From the NCBI GenBank assembly GCA_902463905.1, contig CABQHF010000133.1:1-6067 (forward strand): DNA of 6,067 bases. Direction: 5' to 3'. Of this stretch, positions 1 to 5,297 are shown one piece after another. Both the position numbers and the translations under genes were made by a program. Under the pieces are notes generated by a model that saw only the letters and a program-made list of their open reading frames with translations, had not been told where the DNA came from and searched no databases. Position 1 is the stretch's first letter; each line of letters begins with the position of its first letter. The stretch is from an uncultured Faecalibacterium sp. GTDB lineage: Bacteria > Bacillota > Clostridia > Oscillospirales > Ruminococcaceae.

Positions 1-18
1 TATAAGAATTGATACCGG

Positions 19-56
19 AAAGGCACAGCTGTTCTGAGAACGGCTGTGCCTTTTTT
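19..56 (+). terminator. Rho-independent terminator of an upstream gene outside the window
   Basis: Arms 19-34 and 38-53 pair over 16 positions with one T-G wobble (30/42) around a three-base loop (TGA, 35-37), and a run of six T follows at 51-56. The core is GGCACAG paired with CTGTGCC. A long stem followed directly by a T tract is a textbook intrinsic terminator for a forward transcript arriving from the left. No coding frame that I can support ends just before it, so the gene it serves lies outside the window. Confidence 0.88.
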
Positions 57-170
57 GCGCTTTGCGTGCAGAGCCCATATTTTCAGAGACGACCCGGCAG
101 AATGCAGTAAGAATCATTCAAATCTTTTACATAAAACAGACAAAAAGGGGTAGAAGGTCGGGTAACTTTC

Positions 171-179
171 TGCTATACT
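171..179 (+). promoter_or_regulatory. Extended -10 promoter for the hydrolase-transporter unit
   Basis: TGCTATACT holds a TGN extension (171-173) and a near-consensus -10 hexamer TATACT (174-179). No good -35 hexamer is found 16-18 bases upstream (the bases there read TAGAAG), which is typical of extended -10 promoters that do not need one. An A/T-rich stretch at about 110-146 lies further upstream. Transcription would begin near 186 and leave a leader of roughly 40 bases before the start codon at 225. This is inferred from sequence alone. Confidence 0.6.
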
Positions 180-210
180 GGAACTCGGAGCGCACTGCAC
201 CCGAAAAAAC

Positions 211-218
211 AGGAGGGG
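211..218 (+). promoter_or_regulatory. Ribosome binding site of the PLC-like gene
   Basis: AGGAGGGG lies six bases before the ATG at 225. It is a strong Shine-Dalgarno match and fixes that ATG as the start, in agreement with the conserved MPSTYAH N-terminus of the product. Confidence 0.85.
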
Positions 219-224
219 ATCATT

Positions 225-1022
225 ATGCCGTCAACTTATGCGCACCGCCGTTTTGGCATGGATGTCCTGCAGCAGCTGCCCGCAGACCTGCAGGAAAAGA
301 TCGGGCAAAACCGGGCCCTGTTTGGCGTGGGCCTGCACGGGCCGGATCTGCTGTTCTACTATCATGCAGCCAAGTCCAACCCCGTGGGCGCCCTGGGCAA
401 CGCCATGCACGAAAAGCCGGGCCGGGTGTTCTTTGACCGCGCCCGCGGCGTGGTACAGAAGGCGAAGGACCGGGACGCTGCACTGGCTTATGCCCTGGGT
501 TTTGTGTGTCATTTTGCGCTGGACAGCACCTGTCACCCCTATGTGGAGGCCTGCACCCGCCAGAGCGGAGTGAGCCACTGCGAGATCGAGACCGAGTTCG
601 ACGATATGCTGCTGCGTCGGGACGGCCATGACCTGCAGAAATACTTCACGGCCAGCCATATCCAGCCCACCGCAGAAAACGCCCGGATCATTGCGCCTTT
701 CTACGAGGGCCTGACCGGCCTGCAGGTACTGGATGCCCTCAAAGGCATGATCGCGGTGCACAAGTTGCTGCAGCCCTCCGGTGCGGCTAAGCGCTGGGCG
801 GTGCTCACCGGCATGAAGGTGGTGGGCAAGTACGACGCGCTCCACGGCCTTGTGGCAAATCCGCAGCCCAACCCCCAGTGCACCGAGAGCAATGAGAAGC
901 TGGATGCCCTGTATGAGCAGGCCATCCCGCTGGCGGTGCGGCTGATCGAAGAGTATGTGGAAAAGCTGGACACCAACGAGCTGTTGGATAAGGCCTACGA
1001 CCATACGTTCGGAGAGTTTTAA
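225..1022 (+). CDS. Zinc-dependent phospholipase C family protein
   Basis: The 265-residue product belongs to the zinc-dependent phospholipase C / S1-P1-like fold (Zn_dep_PLPC). Known members cleave phospholipids to diacylglycerol and a phosphorylated head group using three metal ions. The visible putative ligands fall in the family order: H7 (MPSTYAH), D41 in HGPDLLFYY, H62 in MHEKPG, H96 and D100 in CHFALD, H104 in CHPYVE, then H118 and E122 in HCEIETEFD. The H-x3-D and H-x3-E spacings match Bacillus cereus PLC H118/D122 and H142/E146. There is no signal peptide, and no equivalent of the mature N-terminal Trp1 that binds metal in the secreted enzyme, so this protein is probably cytoplasmic and its substrate may not be membrane phospholipid. 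Residues after about 150 are helical and poorly diagnostic. The start is set by the Shine-Dalgarno at 211-218. The transporter gene begins 58 bases downstream with no terminator between, which suggests co-transcription. The family call is firm; the substrate is unknown. Confidence 0.85.
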   Translation: MPSTYAHRRFGMDVLQQLPADLQEKIGQNRALFGVGLHGPDLLFYYHAAKSNPVGALGNAMHEKPGRVFFDRARGVVQKAKDRDAALAYALGFVCHFALDSTCHPYVEACTRQSGVSHCEIETEFDDMLLRRDGHDLQKYFTASHIQPTAENARIIAPFYEGLTGLQVLDALKGMIAVHKLLQPSGAAKRWAVLTGMKVVGKYDALHGLVANPQPNPQCTESNEKLDALYEQAIPLAVRLIEEYVEKLDTNELLDKAYDHTFGEF

Positions 1023-1050
1023 CGGAGTGGGACAACCAGAAAAAGAGAGT

Positions 1051-1067
1051 GCACCGCACGGCGGTGC
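1051..1067 (+). other. Small GC-rich hairpin abutting the transporter ribosome binding site
   Basis: GCACCG (1051-1056) pairs perfectly with CGGTGC (1062-1067) around a five-base loop. No T tract follows, so it is not an intrinsic terminator. The stem ends exactly where the GAGAGGA ribosome binding site starts. It could tune translation of the second gene or protect a processed mRNA end. A six-base stem in GC-rich DNA could also be chance. Confidence 0.4.
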
Positions 1068-1074
1068 GAGAGGA
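1068..1074 (+). promoter_or_regulatory. Ribosome binding site deciding the transporter start
   Basis: GAGAGGA lies six bases before the ATG at 1081. The frame is open upstream to an ATG at 955, but that start lies inside the preceding gene and would add 42 residues unlike the transporter family. The ATG at 1081 is therefore preferred. Confidence 0.75.
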
Positions 1075-1080
1075 ACAAGA

Positions 1081-2337
1081 ATGCAAAAGGAAAAATTTAA
1101 GGTCACGCCGCTGGAGCGTGCGTGGATCCTGTACGATGTGGGCAACTCGGCTTTTGTGCTGATGATCGCAACCCTGGTGCCCATCTTCTTCAATGCGCTG
1201 GCCGAGGCCGGCGGTGTGAGCAAGGTGGACTATCTGGCCTACTGGGGCTATGCAAGCTCGGTGGTCACGGTGGTCACCGCCGTGCTGGGGCCAATCCTGG
1301 GCACCCTGGCCGATACCAAGAATTTCAAAAAGCCCATCTTCATGCTCTGCCTGTTCGTGGGTGTGCTGGGCTGCTGTGCCATGGGCGCGGCCCGCACCTG
1401 GCTGCCGTTCCTGGTCATCTTCATCGTGGCCAAGATCGGCTTTTCGGGCAGTCTGGTGTTTTATGACTCCATGCTGGGCGATGTGACCACCCCGGAGCGG
1501 ATGGACATGGTGTCCTCCCGCGGCTATGCCTGGGGCTACATCGGCAGCTGTGTGCCCTTTGTGGTGTGTCTGGCGCTGGTGCTGGGCAGCGGGGCCATCG
1601 GCATGAGCCAGATGACCGCCCTGACCATTGCACTGTTCATCACGGCGGTGTGGTGGCTGGGCACCACCCTGCCGCTGCTCCGGCGCTACCGGCAGGTCAA
1701 CTATGTGGAGGTGGAGCAGCACGCCATCCGGCAGAGTTTTGTGCGCATCGGCCACACCCTGAAGCACCTCTATGAGGACAAGCAGGTGTTCTGGTTCCTG
1801 CTGGCGTTCTTCTGCTACATCGACGGCGTGTACACCATCATTGATATGGCCACGGCCTACGGCACGGCCCTGGGTCTGGACACCACCGGCCTGCTGCTGG
1901 CGCTGCTGGTTACCCAGATCGTGGCCTTCCCCTCGGCGCTGATCTTCGGCGTGCTGAGCCAGAAATACCCATCCGGCAAGCTGATCCCGGTGTGCATCGC
2001 GGCCTATATCGGCATCGCGGTGTTCGCCTTCTTCCTCACCCAGCAGTGGCAGTTCTGGGTGCTGGCCGTGGTGGTGGGGATGTTCCAGGGCGGCGTGCAG
2101 GCGCTGAGCCGCAGCCACTTTGCCAAGATCATCCCGCCGGAAAAATCCGGCGAATACTTCGGCCTGTTCGACATCTGCGGCAAGGGCGCATCCTTCCTGG
2201 GCACCATGATCGTCAGCGTGGGCAGCCAGCTCACCGGCAGCGCCAATGTGGGCGTGGGCAGCATCGCGGTGCTGTTCGTCATCGGCTTTGTGCTGTTCCG
2301 GGTGTCGAGCCGGACGCTGGACGCAAAACAGGTATAA
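1081..2337 (+). CDS. MFS transporter, UMF1 / Atg22-like family
   Basis: The 418-residue integral membrane protein is about the usual length for bacterial UMF1 (Atg22-like vacuole-effluxer) members of the major facilitator superfamily. Hydrophobic segments near 17-39, 52-73, 85-103, 108-126, 150-168, 178-199, 236-256, 270-290, 300-319, 325-342, 360-382 and 391-407 give the expected 12 passes, with a charged central loop at about 200-235. Family signatures are the N-terminal WILYDVGNSAF (15-25; many homologues have YDWANSAF), the MFS motif-A-like GTLADTKNFKKP (74-85), FYDSMLGDVTTPE (127-139), and SRSHFAKIIPPEKSGEYFG (343-361). Yeast Atg22 releases amino acids from the vacuole; substrates of bacterial members are mostly unknown, so none is assigned here. 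It probably sits on the same transcript as the PLC-like gene and is followed by a strong terminator. The family is confident; direction of transport and cargo are open. Confidence 0.9.
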   Translation: MQKEKFKVTPLERAWILYDVGNSAFVLMIATLVPIFFNALAEAGGVSKVDYLAYWGYASSVVTVVTAVLGPILGTLADTKNFKKPIFMLCLFVGVLGCCAMGAARTWLPFLVIFIVAKIGFSGSLVFYDSMLGDVTTPERMDMVSSRGYAWGYIGSCVPFVVCLALVLGSGAIGMSQMTALTIALFITAVWWLGTTLPLLRRYRQVNYVEVEQHAIRQSFVRIGHTLKHLYEDKQVFWFLLAFFCYIDGVYTIIDMATAYGTALGLDTTGLLLALLVTQIVAFPSALIFGVLSQKYPSGKLIPVCIAAYIGIAVFAFFLTQQWQFWVLAVVVGMFQGGVQALSRSHFAKIIPPEKSGEYFGLFDICGKGASFLGTMIVSVGSQLTGSANVGVGSIAVLFVIGFVLFRVSSRTLDAKQV

Positions 2338-2345
2338 CGTTCTTC

Positions 2346-2381
2346 AAAGGCTCCTCTGTGCAGGCACAGGGGAGCCTTTTT
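2346..2381 (+). terminator. Rho-independent terminator after the transporter gene
   Basis: Arms 2346-2360 and 2365-2379 pair over 15 positions with one T-G wobble (2355/2370) around the loop CAGG, and T's run to 2381. It starts nine bases after the transporter stop codon. It ends the hydrolase-transporter transcript and separates it from the protease gene. The apical part pairs CTGTG with CACAG. Confidence 0.92.
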
Positions 2382-2404
2382 GGTTATTGTTTACAAACCT
2401 GCAA

Positions 2405-2433
2405 TTGTGTTTTGGAGCAGTGAATGATACAAT
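2405..2433 (+). promoter_or_regulatory. Promoter of the M16C peptidase gene
   Basis: A -10 hexamer TACAAT (2428-2433) is preceded by TGA (2425-2427), making an extended -10. A partial -35, TTGTGT (2405-2410), lies at the ideal 17-base spacing. It sits directly after the preceding terminator, in the only A/T-rich stretch before the gene, and gives a leader of about 30 bases. Inferred from sequence. Confidence 0.7.
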
Positions 2434-2452
2434 AGGGCCAGACAAAAAACAC

Positions 2453-2459
2453 AAAGGAG
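2453..2459 (+). promoter_or_regulatory. Ribosome binding site of the M16C peptidase gene
   Basis: AAAGGAG lies nine bases before the ATG at 2469, with an A-rich spacer. It supports this ATG as the start. Confidence 0.8.
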
Positions 2460-2468
2460 AAAAAAGCG

Positions 2469-5225
2469 ATGAAGCAGGTTCCTGGTTATACCCTCGTCCG
2501 CACGGAGGACTGCCCCGAGCAGCACGGCACCCTGACCGTGCTCACCCACGATGTGAGCGGAGCCACCATCCTGCTGGTGGAAAATGAGGACGTCAACAAG
2601 GCCTTTGGCATCGGGTTCGGCACCTTCCCTTCCGATGACACCGGCGTTTTTCATATTCTGGAGCACTCGGTGCTGGCCGGCAGCGAAAAATACCCGGTCA
2701 CGTCGCCGTTCCTGCAGCTGCTCAAGAGCAGCATGGCGTCCTTCCTCAACGCGATGACCTTCCCGGACAAGACGGTGTACCCCTTTGCCACCCCCAACGA
2801 GACGGACTTCAAAAACCTGATGGACGTGTACCTGAACGCGGTGTTCTGCCCGCTGGCTATGGTGGACAAAGCCGTGTTCGAGCAGGAAGGCTGGCACCGC
2901 GACGCTGACGGCACCGTGAGCGGCGTGGTGTACAACGAGATGCAGGGTGCACTGGCCACCCCGGATGCCCAGCTGCAAAATGCGCTGGAGCGGGCGATGT
3001 TCCCGGATACGTCCTATGGCTTTGTCTCCGGCGGCGACCCGGAGAGCATCCCGGCCCTGACCTATGAGAAATACCAGCGGGTGTACCGCCGCCACTACAG
3101 CGCGGACAACTGCTGCATCACCCTGTACGGCAAAATGGATATGGCGGAAAAGCTGGAAGCACTGGACCGCGACTACCTGTCCCGGATGCCCAAAAGCACC
3201 ACCCGCCCCCGCCTGACGCTGCAGGACGAGCAGCCGGGCGCCTGCGTGGAGCTGCCCTACTATACCGAGAACCCGGAGCCGGACGAGGTGCAGTGCGCAC
3301 TGGCCTGGTACACCGGTGCCTTTGCAGACCGGGAACGGCAGCTGGGTGTGGAGATCCTGCTGGATGCGCTGCTGGGCACCAACAATTCGCCCCTGAAGGC
3401 GGCGCTGCTGGCCGAGAAGCTGGGCGCGGATATCGACATCGGCTTTGACGACAGCACCCTGCAGCCCACGCTGGAGCTGGTGCTGCGGGGCGCTACCGAA
3501 GAGAGCGCCCGCAAGTTTGCCCCGGCGGTGCGCAAGGCCGTGGACGCTGTGCTGGCGGAGGGCATCCCGCAGGAACTGCTGCTGGCCTCCCTGAACTCGG
3601 CAGAATTTGCTTCTTTGGAGCGGCCGGGCAGCCTGCCGGACGGCGTGCTGGACGCCATCAATGCCGCCACGGGCTGGCTGCACACCGGCGACCCGACCCT
3701 GCTGCTGCACACGGACAAACTGTTTGCCTCCCTGCGCAGCAAGATGGCAGACGGCTGGTTCGATGAGCTGCTGCGCAGCCTGTTTGCCCCGGCCCCGGTG
3801 CAGGTGCTGCAGGTGCCCACCCTGCCCAAAAAGCAGGAAGAGACGGAGGCCCCGGCCCGCACCGACGCCAAACTGGTGCTGGACCATCCGCTGACCGTGG
3901 CGGACCTGGGCGAAGGTGCCCACACTGCAGCCGGGCAGGCAGAGCAGCTGGCCGGTGCCACGGTGCTGCGTCACCCCTCGGCGGGCAGCCTGTACCTGAA
4001 CTTCTACTACGACCTGGGCCATGTGGCCCCGGAGGATATGCAGTATCTGGATCTGCTCACCGATATGCTGGACGAGCTGGACGCCCCCAGTCACACGGCC
4101 CAGCAGCTGAACACCCTGCGCAGCACCTGGCTGGGCGACAGCCGCGTGATGCTGGACTTCTGGACCGGCCGACAGGAGGGTGCCCCCTGCCATGCAAAGC
4201 TGACCATGAGCCTGAGCCTGCTGGAACGCAGCCTGGAAAAGGCCGTGGAGCTGGGCGGCGAGTGGCTGTATGACACGCAGCTCACCGGCCCGGCGGCGGA
4301 AGCTGCCTTCGTCCGGGTGCTGAGCCAGCAGAAGCTGAACATGGAGCAGCAGTTCATCCAACAGGGCAATGCTTATGCAGCCACCCGCGCCGGTGCCCAC
4401 TATTATGTGGAGGGCGCTGTGAGTGAGCGGTGCAGCGGCGTGAGCTACTATCACTTCCTGTGCGATCTGCTGGAAAAGGCTGACTGGGCGGGACTTGGCG
4501 CAAAGCTGGAGGCCCTGCGCGCACAGGTACTGCAGCGTGCCCAGCTCACCGTGAGCCTGCACGGCTCCGAACAGGCACTGGAGACCCTGCGCACCCTGCT
4601 GCCGGGCAGCCGGTTTGCAGCACAGGGCCGCGATGCCGCCCAGCCCTATGTGGAACCGCTGACCCCGCCGGTGAACGAGGCCTTCATCATTGACGGCGGC
4701 GTGAACTACGCGGTGCAGGCGTGGCCCATGGAGCGCCGCAGCGACCGCCGGGTGCTGGCCCGCGTGATGAGCTACGAATACCTGTGGCATGAGATCCGCG
4801 AGGTGGGCGGTGCCTACGGCACCGGGATGCTGTCGGCGGACGGTGTGGAGTACCTGTACACCTACCGGGATCCTCATCTGACCGGTAGCTACGACACCTT
4901 TGCAAAAGGCCCGGCCGTGCTGGCTGCCCGCGACTATGCGGGGGCCAGCCTCAACGAGCTGATCGTGGGCACGGTGGCCAAGCTGGACACCCCCCGCAAG
5001 CCCCGCGCCGAGGCACGGGAGATCGACCGGCAGTATTTCTGCGGCATCACCGAGGCCATGAAAGCGGAGGAACGCAAGGCCCTGTGTGCCGTGGATGAAG
5101 CCCTGCTCAAGGCACAGGCTGCCGGTCTGGCCGGTGCCATGGCCGGTGGTGTGAAGGTGGCCTTTGGCAGCAAGGACGCTGTGGAGGCCGCAGGCACCCT
5201 GTTCGACCGGGTAGAGACCCTGTAA
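2469..5225 (+). CDS. M16C family zinc metallopeptidase (presequence protease / insulinase type)
   Basis: The 918-residue product is a full two-half M16C peptidase related to mitochondrial presequence protease PreP/Cym1, slightly shorter than the roughly 970 residues often seen. Such enzymes enclose short unfolded peptides in a chamber and cut them with one zinc ion. The inverted zinc motif HILEH gives H62 and H66 as ligands and E65 as catalytic base; the third ligand is E157 in VVYNEMQGA. PreP-like blocks follow: GSEKYPVTSPF (71-81), FLNAMTFPDKTVYPF (92-106), VSGGDPESIP (186-195). The N-terminal half spans about 1-445, then a charged, Pro-rich linker at about 450-468, then the M16C-associated and C-terminal half from about 490. 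IREVGGAYG (776-784) keeps R777 and Y783, the conserved Arg and Tyr that hold the substrate backbone. No signal peptide or membrane segment is seen, so it is probably cytoplasmic and degrades peptides, perhaps cleaved signal or leader peptides (inference). It is monocistronic, with its own promoter and terminator. Codons TTA, CTA and TCA are absent. Confidence 0.93.
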   Translation: MKQVPGYTLVRTEDCPEQHGTLTVLTHDVSGATILLVENEDVNKAFGIGFGTFPSDDTGVFHILEHSVLAGSEKYPVTSPFLQLLKSSMASFLNAMTFPDKTVYPFATPNETDFKNLMDVYLNAVFCPLAMVDKAVFEQEGWHRDADGTVSGVVYNEMQGALATPDAQLQNALERAMFPDTSYGFVSGGDPESIPALTYEKYQRVYRRHYSADNCCITLYGKMDMAEKLEALDRDYLSRMPKSTTRPRLTLQDEQPGACVELPYYTENPEPDEVQCALAWYTGAFADRERQLGVEILLDALLGTNNSPLKAALLAEKLGADIDIGFDDSTLQPTLELVLRGATEESARKFAPAVRKAVDAVLAEGIPQELLLASLNSAEFASLERPGSLPDGVLDAINAATGWLHTGDPTLLLHTDKLFASLRSKMADGWFDELLRSLFAPAPVQVLQVPTLPKKQEETEAPARTDAKLVLDHPLTVADLGEGAHTAAGQAEQLAGATVLRHPSAGSLYLNFYYDLGHVAPEDMQYLDLLTDMLDELDAPSHTAQQLNTLRSTWLGDSRVMLDFWTGRQEGAPCHAKLTMSLSLLERSLEKAVELGGEWLYDTQLTGPAAEAAFVRVLSQQKLNMEQQFIQQGNAYAATRAGAHYYVEGAVSERCSGVSYYHFLCDLLEKADWAGLGAKLEALRAQVLQRAQLTVSLHGSEQALETLRTLLPGSRFAAQGRDAAQPYVEPLTPPVNEAFIIDGGVNYAVQAWPMERRSDRRVLARVMSYEYLWHEIREVGGAYGTGMLSADGVEYLYTYRDPHLTGSYDTFAKGPAVLAARDYAGASLNELIVGTVAKLDTPRKPRAEAREIDRQYFCGITEAMKAEERKALCAVDEALLKAQAAGLAGAMAGGVKVAFGSKDAVEAAGTLFDRVETL

Positions 5226-5236
5226 AAAGATAAAGC

Positions 5237-5285
5237 AAGGGCACCCCGGCACAGTGCATACAGACTGTGCCGGGGCGCCCTTTTT
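5237..5285. terminator. Shared terminator between convergent genes
   Basis: Arms 5237-5255 and 5264-5282 pair over 19 positions around an eight-base loop, with one A-C mismatch (5243/5276) on the forward transcript, followed by T's at 5281-5285. It lies between the forward protease stop (5225) and the reverse glycosidase stop (5298), so it probably serves both. On the reverse transcript the mismatch becomes a G-U wobble, giving an unbroken stem, but the tail there is the weaker TTGCTTTATCTTTTT. The core again pairs GGCACAG with CTGTGCC. Confidence 0.88.
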
Positions 5286-5297
5286 GTTATGGAAAGA

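Noticed and set aside
61..224. Possible riboswitch or small RNA in the leader before the PLC-like gene
   Set aside because: No stable long hairpin, T tract or known riboswitch core is visible, and the likely transcript leader is only about 40 bases long.
62..436. Forward 124-codon frame starting in the leader region
   Set aside because: It spans the promoter and ribosome binding site and then runs out of frame through the PLC-like gene; it has no ribosome binding site or recognisable motif.
955..1080. N-terminal extension of the transporter from the ATG at 955
   Set aside because: It would overlap the hydrolase gene by 68 bases, lacks a suitable ribosome binding site, and adds residues unlike the family; the ATG at 1081 has a proper site.
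231..1223. A 330-codon reverse-strand open frame opposite the PLC-like gene
   Set aside because: It is in register with the sense gene and ends at its single TCA codon. The sense frame has the zinc-ligand pattern and a strong ribosome binding site.
805..2118. A 437-codon reverse-strand open frame across the hydrolase end and the transporter
   Set aside because: The His/Gln/Arg-rich product without hydrophobic segments is the mirror of the transporter codons; no ribosome binding site or family motif supports it.
2391..5252. A 953-codon open frame on the reverse strand opposite the protease gene
   Set aside because: It is in exact register with the protease codons and explained by the lack of TTA, CTA and TCA there. 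Its translation is a Gln/His/Ala/Gly-rich string with no domain, and the sense strand has all M16C catalytic motifs.
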